64,000 bases of DNA, taken from assembly GCA_944990035.1 (NCBI GenBank), contig CALYLX010000112.1, positions 1,674,001 to 1,738,000 of the forward strand, in the 5' to 3' direction. Shown one piece after another: positions 10,646-23,400 of this stretch (positions are counted from its first letter, which is position 1; each line of letters opens with the position of its first letter). The notes beneath the pieces were generated by a model. The model searched no databases. It was not told the origin of the DNA and was given only the letters and a program-made list of their open reading frames with translations. Source of the DNA: Clitopilus passeckerianus. Its lineage: Eukaryota > Basidiomycota > Agaricomycetes > Agaricales > Entolomataceae. A program made the position numbers and the translations under genes.

Positions 10646-12545
10646 AGTTGGGTATCGCTCGTATGTTCGTGTATGTTTATGATTTTTCGAGGATTTTTCC
10701 ATTCCCTTTTGGTATCAAGGCGCACATATCTGGGTCCTCATACTATCTCTATTTCTCAGTTATTTGCTGTATGTTTTTTTCACAATGTTGTATGAGTACA
10801 TTAGGCTCGAGCAGCCTGGAGAATAAAATAATTCAACTTGCCCTCACTCAGAAGTTCGGCCCCCGCCAATTCCGATCCGATTTCGACATAGCCACACGAG
10901 TCCGAGTCCGAATCAGCCACTGTTGGAGGCTCAACAGAATGCAGGAACGTTTTGAGGGCATTGGGCGATTATGATATGGTTTCAGGGTGCAAGATGGCCT
11001 AGCTCTTGGTCTTAGGTTCTCTGGCCGTGACGCTTCTAGGATCTTGACTTGGGTATCTTGTGAGAGCCGGGGTTACTGGGATCATTCCATTTTCTGGGTG
11101 ACTCACTAAGTTAATTGTACTCCTCCTGGTCTTTGGTATTCTTCTGGTTCTAGTCCTGGCTTCTTAAAATTACTGGCAGTCGCTTGCTATTCTAAACCTT
11201 GGCTATGATGATGCTTGATAACTTGGATGCTCACTCTGGGATTTTAATTGGCTGAACTCGGACTTGGACTTCAAGAACTGGAGCTTGAATATCTGGCTGG
11301 CTGATGGATTCTCTGGGAGCTTGAGCAATTACTGGATCGTGGCAGCAAGTTCTTCAAACTACGAAAGCGCAACAAGGCATCGATCAAGTAACGACAACAG
11401 CAACAGCAAAAGGCAGGCAGCCTCAAGAGTGGGAGTTGAATTGGATAACATAAAGTGGGTATTTCTTTTGCTTGAGGACTTGAGTCGGTTAAAATGCTTA
11501 TGTATAAAGGGCTCTAGGTGTTGCATTCAATGTCGACATATCTATACTATTTCTAGGGCCACAGCCCCTGCAATTGACCGACGGCACTCTGTTGAATCTT
11601 ATCCACCTATTTCTCTTGTATTACTACGTGAGCTATTTTCGCCTTCCGGTGCGTTTATACAAGCTAAGGGAAGCACGAGGCCTCTGTTTGTGTCGCACTC
11701 GGTTCGCGCTCCTCGCCGAACTATTTGGTGTGCGGAGCTGATTCGTGTGTGCAGGTCTTCGGTCATTCCCCGATCACACATTCTCAAGATAAACTTCTTC
11801 GGCCTCACGACGCCTTCGTGCAACCAACCGATAGGCCATAAAATGGCGCATAGCTGACAGTGGCTCTCATAAAGCCACCGCTGAAAATCTTCAGGCTGAT
11901 CTGGACGGATCGCGGGAACACCTGAGCAAAAGCCAAGTGGGTCATCGGCCAACTACGTCACACGGGACACCATTCTTGCGATGCCAACGAGTCGTTGGCT
12001 GGCGTTGGCCAAGGCAAAAATTAGGGAATTGGCACCGGTGAACACAACGGACATAGGCAGAGGCGAAGCGGGACAGAGATTTTAGACTCGCGTTCCTCGA
12101 TCACGCCTTTGCTTCCGGCATTGAATTGCACCCTTGGACTCGGATAGCTCTCTTGCTAGTTTCGGACACCCTTGACCGATCTAAATTCCAAGTGAATACA
12201 GGAATGCCCCGAGGACTGTACTTCACTGGCGGGGACGACATGTTCGTTAGCGAAGTATTTCCTGCTAATTCTCCGGCGCATCGACGTCGGAGAATGGCCT
12301 CGTCAATCAACGTGGGGGATCTGCATCATTTGACTCTATTTTGCATGATGATTGTATCAACCTACGCCTTTGGTCGAACGTCATGGTCCGCTGGTGGTTG
12401 CATTTTCGTTCTCTTCGCTCTGCATGTAGAACGGCTTTGGCAACGCTACGACCCACTTGAGCGCCTCAGATGTCGCAATAAAGTGGGTAGGACCACTACA
12501 AAGCTATTATCTTCATGCGACAATTATACGAGGTAGATTGGCCTC
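10646..12545. other. Intergenic region holding a diverged repeat copy
   Basis: Apart from the repeat at 10706-11460, which starts 60 bp after the copper-fist stop codon, I see no recognisable gene. Open frames such as 11264-11857 run through the repeat and have no family resemblance. Confidence 0.5.
10706..11460 (+). repeat. Dispersed repeat, copy A
   Basis: This stretch matches 19747-20476 in the same orientation over its whole length with many substitutions and small indels. Landmarks shared in order are CTTT(T/C)GGTATCA, GCATAGCCACA-like text, TTTCAGGGTGC(A/G)AGATGGCC, GCTCTTGGTCTT, CATTCCATT(A/T)TCT, AACCTTGGCTAT, AACTTGGATGCT, ACGACAACAGCAACAGCAAA and GGGAGTTGAATTGGATAAC. The strongest match is the last 80 bases. 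I found no terminal inverted repeats, no target-site duplication and no transposase, so the class is unknown. Confidence 0.75.
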
Positions 12546-12571
12546 ATGCCGGAGACCGTACTTGAGTTTGG

Positions 12572-12579
12572 TATAAAAA
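12572..12579 (+). promoter_or_regulatory. TATA box upstream of the AA9 gene
   Basis: TATAAAAA lies about 70 bases upstream of the point where the signal peptide of the AA9 gene should begin. The spacing fits a TATA-driven gene with a short 5' UTR, which argues against a remote upstream start codon. Confidence 0.5.
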
Positions 12580-12648
12580 CCAGCCATTGCTGAGCCTCTC
12601 TAATCAACAAAATCTGTTCAGACTTTCTTGCGACTTCTCAACATACAA

Positions 12649-13705
12649 CTCAAGGCTCTAGTCGTTCTTGCTGCCACCGCTACTACTACCATGGCCCACG
12701 CCACCGTTTGGGGTATCTGGGTCAACGGTGCCAGCCAAGGTAGTGGCGTAGGCAAATACGTACGCGTCTCCGCCTTTGCATTGATTGGTTATCTTAACTG
12801 ACACTGTTTCCGCCTCAGATTCGGTCTCCCCCGAACAACAACCCGGTCAAGGACCTCAAGTCGGGTGCGACTGCCTGCAACGTCAACAACAATCGTGCGT
12901 ATATTACATCTCTGTCCATATAGACGAATCTAATTTGACGTAGCCGTTGGAAGCTGGGTCTCGGTCAGGGCAGGCGATAAGCTGACCTTCGAGTGGCAGC
13001 ACGACAGGTAAGGTTATCAGGGAATTGTTCAGAAGCTCCAGTCCTGACAACGTCCTCACAGGCGCAACGACGATATTATTGCATCCTCTCATCACGGCCC
13101 TAGTATGTTGTTTTCGCCACTATCACCACCGTCAGCTAGTTTACATTTGTTTTCTCTAGTCCAAGTCTATATTGCGCCTGCTTCCTCTGGGGGTTATGGT
13201 GCCGTTTGGACCAAGATCTTCTCGGACACCGCCCAGGGCAATTCTTGGGCTGTCGACCGTTTGATCTCAGCTCACGGTCAGCACAGCGTCATCGTACCCC
13301 AAATCCCTGCCGGGGACTATCTCTTCCGAGGTCAGTTGTTTTCTATGAGTAAGATTCTAGGGTTCCATGTTAAGGTTATCTTTAGTTGAGATCCTTGCTC
13401 TTCACGAAGCCGACGCCCTCTATTCTCAGAATCCCATTCGAGGTTTGCAGATGTACCCGAGCTGCGCTCAAATCCGAGTTACCGCTGGTGGAAACCAGTC
13501 TCCTCCTGGCGGCACTTCCTTCCCAGGTAAATTGGCAATGCCCATCCTTCACGCACAGTGCTTACCATGGTTTACAGGAACATACCAAGACTCCACCCCC
13601 GGGATCCTCTACAGTGGGCAATCACCGACCAACTACCGTGCACCCGGCCCTGCAGTCTGGTCTGGTGCCGCTGGTGGATCCATCGGTCAGGTGGGAAACG
13701 CTTAA
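12649..13705 (+). CDS. AA9 lytic polysaccharide monooxygenase, start codon missing or hidden
   Basis: A secreted copper enzyme of the AA9 (former GH61) type that oxidatively cleaves cellulose or related glucans. The mature protein, about 225 residues, begins with His in [12 protein letters not shown], which would form the histidine brace with the second His in ASSHHGPIQVYIA. The motif [11 protein letters not shown] carries the conserved Gln-x-Tyr, and EILALHEA and PGPAVWSG are also typical. Six short introns are needed, and all joins restore family sequence. The frame upstream reads [16 protein letters not shown], a good signal peptide, but the codon where ATG is expected is CTC (12649-12651). 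The first in-frame ATG (12691) lies directly before the cleavage site and would lose secretion. An ATG at 12546 could be joined through a weak donor at 12558 and an acceptor at 12654. It may therefore be non-AUG initiated, spliced from upstream, or newly disabled. Confidence 0.82.
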
Positions 13706-15472
13706 GCAGTAAGGGGTTTACTGAGCTGGCTTGTGGTTGGCTCTTAGATTGTGGTAACGATCGATGTGCTTTCTTGTCCGGTATTTGCTACCATGATTTT
13801 GTCGCCATTGTTGTAGATCAAACTAAATTGTATTCTCTTGAACTAATTGGCCAATATTTGGAGCTAAACGATGTGATTTTCCGTTTGCAGAACACAAATT
13901 CACGGCGTAGTCGCTTGCACCGGCGCCTCTGAGCCCCTATCCTTCCATCATGACCAGTTAGGATCTGATATGGTCAAGCCTGGACGAGTTGGCAGGCTCA
14001 GCTCATGGGGATATCCTGACATATTTCCGCTCTTCTAGTCGTCTCAGGCTCTTATAAAATTTTTTCTTTTTTTCTCGGTTAAGTTAACTACAGTTTCTTG
14101 ATACTGAAGCTCCCTTTCGGCGATACCCCGCTGCGCTCAAAGTTGATAGACAATCGAGTCGGATAGCCTTCTCTATTAAAGACCTATCTAGTGGATTGAA
14201 TTCAACGGAGTGCTCCCTTTATTCCCTGGAACCGCCTGTAAGTATAGCGACGTTGGTATGAACAAAGTCGAGCTGAACCGTCAGCGTGTGAGGCTAGCTG
14301 TATCAAATCCCAGCACTGTATCTGCAATATGGGCGCCCCTTTCTTACTTGCATTCCAAGGCCGTCTGTGTCTCATTGGTCCTACGTGGTCGTGGCAATGC
14401 TTTGAAGCTAACCATCATGCATGTTAGTAAGAGCGCGATCGTTACGGTGTCAGACGCGTGCTTCTGAGAACAGCAACATATTACGTGCCCGGACCCGGAA
14501 GACTCCGAAACCACTAATATATTCACATCCCATGCAAAAGCAGATGGCTTGACCATGGAAACAGAAAGCAATGGATTTGATTTCGTCGGGTAGATGATGG
14601 GGTTTTCAGGTCGAAGGTGGCATTGCATCAGTTTTCAGAGGGTGGAGGGTATTTCGAGTTGGATGTAATACCCAGGACCAGAGAAAAAAAACAAAGCGAC
14701 CCCGGGTGTGGTTGTGGACTCTTGTGGACTTTAAAGTGGACAGCTTGACTTCATAGAAATGCTTCCGTCCACATCAGGCACAGGATCTCGCTTAGATCAA
14801 AAGCATGGCTTTGTATCACACGATAATTCCCACGTCTGACAGTGGTAGTTTGGACAAGGGTTTGGGCGCAACAATCATTGAATTTGGAAAAGAAGGAAAA
14901 AAAAACAAGAGGAAGGAGTGGGAGGGGCATAGGTATAAGTTCCTCGTCGAGGAAGGACAAGAATTTTGACACAAGAACGTTCTTTGGCAATAGTAACCAG
15001 GTCCTTCTTTTCATGTCGGGGATCAGACATAAGTTTATGTGCAGACTGTGCAGTTCAACAACACGTCAGGGCCCATAGTGATAGTCGTCCTAGTCGTTAT
15101 CCAGAAGAGCATCATCCCTTCATTTTCATTTTTTCGAAGTTGGATTCCGGAAGATAACTAGGTAGAGGGGCTTCAAGGAGGGGTTTCAAACGGAAAGATA
15201 TGATTGGCCCGGGTTAGCCTCACAGTCACGGCCAAGATTCCACGTGGTTGAAAGGGGTGTGCACCTCTCTTTGCGTCAACACGAGGCAAACGATCTACGT
15301 TCAGTCCATCTATAGTAGACTATAGTACAATTGGCAACCCTGGGATAGATCTCTCACTGGCATCGGCGTCACGGTATCTTTCTTGTCAGAATGAGTCATG
15401 TCGTCGTGCGACCGTGGAGCTTCCTACGTCCCCGCTTCACTTGTTTTAGTACATAATAGGTCCTGCCTGTTG

Positions 15473-15500
15473 TTTCAGAGGAGAAGTTTCAGAGGAGAAG
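15473..15500. repeat. Tandem 14-bp duplication
   Basis: TTTCAGAGGAGAAG occurs twice in direct succession. This is a short slippage-type duplication with no evident function. Confidence 0.8.
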
Positions 15501-18500
15501 GATCTTTGATGATAGAAAAGGGCCTCATCCCCACGAGGGAATAGCAGCCTCGGGAGCCAAGGGTGACATACATGTCGTAAGGGAACACAGGTCCGTTCGG
15601 ATACACGCGTAAGAGCAATAAACTGACATCGGATAAATGCTGGGGATCAATGAAGCGGTGGTATAGGACTTCGTGTGCTGTTGAACAGAACCTTGCCGAC
15701 CACTGGGAGTTCTTCAACCAGTAAGGGAAAACGCCATGACATGATGGATCACAGCACTTGAGTGCCGACAGCCGCTTTGCTGCCTGAAAGCACCACACGT
15801 GGTATGCACTTGACCGATTTGGCAACCCCGAGCGGCACTGATATAACAAACGAGATCGAGTTGAGGACGAGAAAAAGAATTTGTCTGCCAGCCTGAACCC
15901 ACCCTTCAAATTCAGTAACACCTCTCATCGTACCCCAACTTCATTTCCTATTGTCCCCATATTACCGACCCAAAGCAAGGGAACGAGGAAGCGTCCCCGC
16001 ATTGAGAAGGCGCCATTTTTGTACCCAAGGTTGAAGAAAGTCACGTAGAATGGAGTTTTGGGATTAAAGGAAAGTATGGTACAAAATGACGGAGGTGAAG
16101 GTGATCTATATGTTGTTCTACAGTATTAAAATGACAAAAGTAATTTCGCCACATCCTTTCTCTTCGGAGCATGATGCATGAGATGCAACCCCCACTCGCG
16201 ATATCGGCCGCCGCAGGATGGAAGCCTCTATTTTCTGCCTCTAAACCCCACGTCGTTGGATCTCAAAAGAAAATAATGAAAATCAGGACGGACAACGAAA
16301 AATTGGCCATACAGGAATTGGAATCGGCTGAGAACGAGCTCTCACTTGTGCAGGGCCTCGGGCCACGACCTAGTCAAGAAGTTGAGATGGTCCAGGCAGG
16401 AGCAGTATCTCAAGAGGTGTGTACTTACATGGTGTTCTTGGTCCCCGTCACGTACGGCGTGCTGTTGATTTCGTCAGCTGGCTGCCGAAGAACAAAGAGG
16501 TGTATGAGGTGTACGTACGACAACGGTCACACTGAGGGTCGCAGTCGAGCGACTGGGTGCGTTGTGTGGTCGCCAATTGTAGCAGCTTCTTGGCCCTCTT
16601 ATTGTGGAGTGATGTCGGCTCAAACCCATGCTGACTTCTACGCCAGAGAGAAACGTCCCATCAATGTCTTCGTCGAAGAAGAAGAGTTGGTCCCCTCCGT
16701 CCATGTCGAGGGAATTGGGAGGAGTGAAGAGGGTCGATGGGGGGCTCGTATTCTTTTTTTATAGGCCGCGAAGTCGAGGGATATGAACGCACATTACGAA
16801 TTATACCTTTTTGGAACGTACCTAACCGATTTAGTCAACTTGCAACGGCATGTGGTGACAATCACGGATGATTTCGACGGGGAACTCACCATCACCCCCC
16901 ACCTAGCGAATTATAGGCATTTGCTGGAGCGAGGCCAATTGCGTTGCTTGAGAAAAAATACCGCCGTTGGCTGGACGGTCGCAGACGTGGGTTGTTTGCT
17001 CATGAGTCGGTCCATTTTGCCTGAAACCCAGTTGATGTGGACAATCCAATCATCGACAAACCAACGAGTTGATGGCCGCCCCAACAGGAACCCCCGCTGA
17101 AAGGCATCACTTGAAGTGATTTCCCGCACATGGATGCTACCTATGAAGAGGAAGCAGGAGCCGTAGGTTCAGGAAAAACATGGTACAACAGCACCAGTGG
17201 ACGTCGCCAATTTGATGTACCCAACACCCAGCACCAGCGACACAAGTAGCTTTGGTTTGCTCCAAGTCCAAACACAATCGGGGGATTCTCTCCAAAAGCT
17301 TAAGATCTCAGGGCGGTTTGGGCGGCGTGTAGCAAGCAGGAAGCACAATTTTTGGGTAGCTGTGGCGCGACGAATAGATGATTGGTTTCACATGTATGTG
17401 TATCCTTCACTTGGGGAAAAGATGATAGCTCTAGAATGCATTATTCTTCAGACACGACATCCTTGTTCTGCAGAACCTCCCGGACGAAGCAAGCTGCCAC
17501 TAGCCTCCATGTCAATTTCTCGCAGCACCTCGCGCTCAGTTCTACTACACAGCTGTCGTTACCTGGGCGGAATTCAAAGCAGCTCGCGCTTCCCCAGTTT
17601 TATAATGTTCTTAGACCATTTTCCAGCTTGCATGCGTCAAACACGCTCTACGTGGTACTATCCTGGACCCCACCCCGGCGTATTGTGGTGTCAGCATTCC
17701 TCTCGATACCTGGCAACGAGCTACTTGTCTAGGTTCACGTTCTAGTCTTCAAAAGTCTTAAAAGCGCGCAAGACAGCCCGCACAAGCTTCTTTCTTGGAT
17801 ATTTGCCCTCCAGGATGGTCATCGTCAGCAAGGACTAGCTACTGCACTGCGAGCATGATGCCGGGTAGACGGGCCGAACCAACTACAGCACGTGACCTTC
17901 ATTGTGGGTCCACTCTGGTCAGATTATCCACAAGCAGGGACCGAAAGAATTTGTAGACGTTTTGCGAAGTGAAGACAAGATGTTTCAGGGCCTCCTTGGC
18001 CAGTGGTCCAGGTTTTGACTTCAAGGAAGCAATCGGAGGGACTGAGACCCAGGAAACAGCTAGGTTCATGGCCGCCAAGCAACCAACTTCCGAAGCTTGG
18101 AGGACGAGGCTGGAGGCAGCAAAAGCCCAGATGAGGAGCAGCCAGAGAACCGGATAGGACTGGATAGGACCTGAGGTATAGATGTTCAGATTTCGGTGGT
18201 TATGTCCAACCTAAACACGAAGGACCCACCGGCTATGAAAGAACCGGTCCCTTTATTCACGAATAACTGGGCACCACGAGACTCCTGACAACATCACTTT
18301 ATCTTGTGTTGCGGGGCGCAAATAACGGGGCAGAATTCGGGGCTTGACGGGCGGTACACTTGGGTCGAATTCGTGTGCGTCCTGCACTCGGATAGTTGGT
18401 AAAGGTTGATTGCGTATCTATGAGGTATTTGAATCGGATATTATTGCAGACACCACAGACTAAGCCGTTGAAATTGAGGACAGAGAAGTAGGAATGTATA

Positions 18501-19746
18501 TTCGTCGCGTCGACGCCAGCCTGTCTTCATGGTTTGGGAAGAGGAGCGTTGATGGCTACCGATTTGGTTGTACTCGTGATTTCTGTCATAAGGAACCCAC
18601 ACCCACGTTCGGTTTAATTTACCTTCAACTCATCTTCAGCTTCGTTTTACTTTTCATAAGACACGAGCCTTCAGAGCTATTTGGCTGAATTTAAGAGAGG
18701 GTTCCCTATGATGCACCAGGCAAGACGGCGACGACTGCGTGAGTGAGACTGACCCGAGTTTTCTGAAAATATTTCTGATTATTCTTTCTCTCAGTTGGCA
18801 CTTTTCTTGTCACTTGCTAATCTGTAGAAGTTCGTTCAATGCTCATAAAACCATTGCCCCGATAGAATGCTAGGTAGCAAGTTCACGGATTCGAGGAAAT
18901 CTACAAAGGAGTTCCGAGGAGGAATCGTGGCCATGACTCTACGAGGGTGCTACCATAAGCCATCACCTACACAACTCTTGCACTAAAGTGAGAACGACTC
19001 GACTATATTCTAGACAATTACTAACTGACTTTTCTCTCAGGAGAACGTTCTGGTTGATCTGCTCAACAATACACGAGGCTGCATCAAGGCTCCTTTCGTA
19101 CAACCAACGGCCGCATCACGTCCTCTCGCCTTCCGATGACGACACCAGCCCACTGCGATGTGTTCATATGTCACAAGGACAGAAATGTGTACCGGCTCTC
19201 TTCAGCCGACCCAAAATTAGAGTTCTGTCAACACCCCCTCCCAATCACGAGTTACCGTACCCCGCACCCGAAGGTGCAACTGCCATTATTTGAAGCCTTG
19301 AAACCTCGTGGTCGACTAGCTTCAAGGGCAGCCGCTTGAACGACTACACTCAAATCGCTGTCTGGTCGCATTATTGGAAAGAATTCTGATGGGGCGACCG
19401 CCAGATGTACCACATGGAGAGACAGGCGGGACGATTGTGTGACATCTAATCAATAAGCCGCTGCTTGAGAACATGAACTTTCACCGTCGGTGCTGAATCT
19501 GCGCTTGCATCCTTGCAGTTGGTCCAATACAAGGCCCTCACGACTCAGCAAAGCAATAACCCGATACTTGAAACCCTTGGAACACCCAAAAAAATGTGGG
19601 CTAGGAGGCAGCAACTAGAGGTTGTGGAGGGTTTCAACGGGCTAGGGGGCTCATCGTCGTGATCAGTTACTAAGTTGGAAGGCATGAAACTGGGAGCTTG
19701 TTTGTAGTGCCAGGTGCGTATGATCAGGGTACGAGTTATTCCTTGG

Positions 19747-20476
19747 CTTTCGGTATCATAGCAGCTATACCAAAATCCTCGCACTTTTTTATCTCGACTC
19801 CTATTCTTTCAATTACTTACTACATGTTTCTTTTACATTGTTGCACGAGTAAGATAGACTCAAGCAAGCCTGCAAATGAACGTGAACGTGAAGACCATCC
19901 CTCCTCAGAAATCCCCAATCCGATCCTGATTCTGAGGGCATAGCCACATCGTCAGCCGCTTCTGAAGCTCAGCCGAATCCAAAATCGCTCTCATGGGATG
20001 GGGCGTGAACGGTATGATTTCAGGGTGCGAGATGGCCCGGCTCTTGGTCTTGATAGGTTCTTTGAGTTGTCTGGTTCTCTGGTTGCGACTCTCTGGGATC
20101 CTGACTACGGCGAGAGCTGGGGCCTCTGGGACATTCCATTATCTCGGCGACTCACTTGGTTATATTCCCCTTGGCCTCGTGGACCTTCTCTGGTTCCATA
20201 TAAGCATGACGGTAGCTTGCTGTTCTGAACCTTGGCTATAGTGGTACTTGAAAACTTGGATGCTTGCTCCAGGATTTGGACCGGGTCAACGACTGGCACT
20301 TGGACTGGCTGGCAAGTGAATTCTCTGCGCACTTGGGCAGATACTAGATTAAGACAACAAGTCCTTCAAGCTACGAAATCGTCAAACCGCAACAAGGATT
20401 AAACAACGACAACAGCAACAGCAAAAGGCAGGCCGCCTCAAGGGTGGGAGTTGAATTGGATAACGTAAAGTGGGTG
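19747..20476 (+). repeat. Dispersed repeat, copy B
   Basis: Direct-orientation partner of 10706-11460. Both copies share the same order of landmarks across about 0.73-0.75 kb and end at the same point, a few bases after GAATTGGATAAC. Divergence is substantial except near the 3' end. The copies bracket the AA9 gene and about 8.3 kb of gene-poor DNA. Confidence 0.75.
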
Positions 20477-23400
20477 GTCTTGAGCTAATTCCCTGGCCTT
20501 GGCTTGTATATACTTGGCAGCGTTTGACTTAGGTCGAATTACCTCCTCTTGACCCATGTACGAAACCTATTCTTCAGAGTACAATGTAGAACGTGTTCGC
20601 CGCCGCGACACCAATGAGGAAACTGGCATCCGTGGTGAAACGGAGACCCCTTTTCTGGGATAACAAGCGATACGCTGGTGTGAAAGTTTCCTTCAGAAAG
20701 CTCGTTTTCTCATCTATCTCGCATAGCCTAGCCTACGATGTGCCCGACCGAGGTGACAGATAGGTAGAATCTATAGCCCTCTTCGCCAATAAGCCCAATG
20801 GGTATTCGAACATGGAACTTGGCCTATTTTGGCTCAGGTACTCCAACTACAGTACTATTACCCCTGGTTAGGTCAAACCTTGTTTTTAGCGCCTCCGAGC
20901 CTCTTTACCGACGCCTCTCCACCGGGTCCAGTAGGTGTCAACACAGTGGTACCTTTCGATATAAGAGACCAGCGAAATAGGCAACCGAGTCTACATCGAC
21001 ATGAGGTTCAGGTCTGGGGCAGAAGACTCAGCAGATAAAGCTCAACCTCAGACCGAACGCCACCTCGTCGGCTTTTCGTATTCCAGCCCTCGGAGACGCC
21101 TTCAAGGGCTTTTAACGAATAATCAGCTACTTTTGAGCCTTTAAATTGCCGGTTATGGGTAGTAAGCTGCAAAGGGCTTGGGATCTTGGACCGTCCGAGG
21201 TGGGTCGGGATTGACCGTGAATATTGATGACAAGGTAAGTAAAGTTCACGTTCTGTCAGAAGGTAATTTCATTCGAGGAGTTGTTGCGTGTTTGTGGCCA
21301 CCCATGAAGATCATGGCTCTCACTGTGTTTCTATGAACGAGCCACCCACAGACCGGGTGCAATGTACTTAGCCGCAGCGTCGATCAATCATCGAATATTA
21401 ATCATGATATTGGTACTTATACGTTCGACGTAATTGGGGTCTAGGTGCTATCTAGATGCTATTGTATAGTAATGAGAGTTGAAAAAAAGGCGAGTATTCC
21501 TTTGGGTTTGTGGCTTCGGAGAAAAGGTTTATCACACCATCCCAACCCAAATATCATTCACTTACGAGATTCGAGAAAACCAAGATATTCATGGCTTTAC
21601 CCCACGTCGAGCCTGGCCCCACAGAAGATCCAGTCTTCAGATTCAATATGAAACAGGCATCACCCGCCCTGCCAGGTGGGGATCTCGACGATTATTGATT
21701 ACTCGACGAGAACTGACGTGACGCTGCAAATTCTTCATGCCGATCAGGCTTCCTTACGGGGGAGAAAGCGCTCTTCTTGTATCCCTAATGGTGCAAAGTA
21801 GGTATTCTACTGGGTCAGTCTACTCAGCATCTCAGGGGCATGCTCTCGTGAGAGCCAAATACTTTACACGTTTTCCAAATTTCTGGCAACTTCCACCGTC
21901 GGCCGCCAGGAAAGCGATCATCCGGAATACACTGCTGGCTTCGGAATTCTTTGGTTATGTTCAAGCGACAAGCCTTCGTGCCATTCATCACTATGGGTAC
22001 ATACAGTTATGTTTCGCGATTGAACTAAGTATATTTATTTTCATCTGTTACGAAAAATACCACAACACCAGTTGATATTTGCTTGTTCCCAACGGATTTG
22101 GTGGTTGGTGCTGCCGAACCTCCGGTTTAGCACGGTAGCTGGATGATCAGCGCAACTAGTTAAGGCAATTCTGCCAATACCGCCCGATATCAATCTCCCA
22201 CAGAGCACACCCTCATCATTCCCGCTCGCATGGAAACCCTGTCTAAATAGCATCTAAACTAGTTGAACGGAGATGGGCTTCTGAGAAAGTGCGGTTGCGA
22301 AGGTTCGGTTTGGTAAAACTGCACGAAAGACGCCCAGGGGGGGTGCAATGAAGCCACATTTATCTACCCACAGCTTGTGAGGTTGAGGCGGTACTCACGT
22401 CCTCAACGGCCACTATGATAGACAACATGGCGATGCGTTATGCGGGGTGGGCGACAAAGTAGTGAAAGGCTTACCCGCCGTGCATGTTGTGTTGTACTTC
22501 GGGGGGTTGCCGAGTATTCTGAACAATTGAATATATGGTATCGACGGAAGCTTCCATAATATGGTGATCTCTATAAGTGCGAGGCTTTATCCGCGATCGG
22601 TGTTCAACTGCAAAATTAAAGGAAGCACGAGATATACAGGGATCAATGATGCCGTCCCTCAGACTCGTCGAGAGCGAACATGTGAACCTGTTGCTCCCCG
22701 CCTTCCCTCTCACCACCATATCCGCCGCCATCGCATTGCACCTAGCACGGCCTCGTTGCCGAACCCTCCGGAAGAAAAGCGGAATTCCAAATGAAGTCAG
22801 ACTGAAGTGGGGAAGAGAAGGAGTCGATTGCCTCTGACAGGGGTGGACCAGTGGTTGGCTAGAGCAGAGATACGGTGTCGTTTAAGACGCGTACCATGGT
22901 ATTACAAGACAACGAGAGAAGGCCAAGGTCGGATACGATTCCAGTCTATAGTCGAACAACTCGAACAGTTTCTAGAAGAGATGGCGTCAGCACGCGAGAC
23001 GTTAGAAACCTGCAAGTGCAAGTGTTCCTCACTTGTTGGATCCGCCTCGAGGCGTCGCATCCTAAACGCATTGAGCCTCAAAGAAAGAGGATAAAGAGGA
23101 TAAATAGCATGGCGAGCAAGGCGAAGACTGTGTTGACTGTTCTCGCCATCGGCTGTGCTCGTGCCATGGGAGGTGGAGGGCGCTGTTAAAGGTGTGAATG
23201 AGAAAATGTCACGTCAGAACATCCTCCCTACCTACCACTATTTCTCGGTCTTCGTTGCGTGGAGCATGAATGGGACTCATGACCGCTGGAGACAGAGTGC
23301 TGCGCGGAGGATAGGGATTGTACCGTCGCTGTCGCCTACGATCGCCAGTGGGTCTACACGTCGTGTTTGTAACTTCGAACATGGGGTAGAATTGGAGACT

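Noticed and set aside
11264..11857. 197-codon + strand frame
   Set aside because: It starts inside repeat copy A and has no family resemblance; the matching frame in copy B is broken outside the last 30 or so codons.
16171..16764. 197-codon + strand frame in the gene-poor tract
   Set aside because: Its start looks mildly protein-like (EKLAIQELESAENELSLVQ), but the rest has no pattern and no splice extension leads to a known protein.
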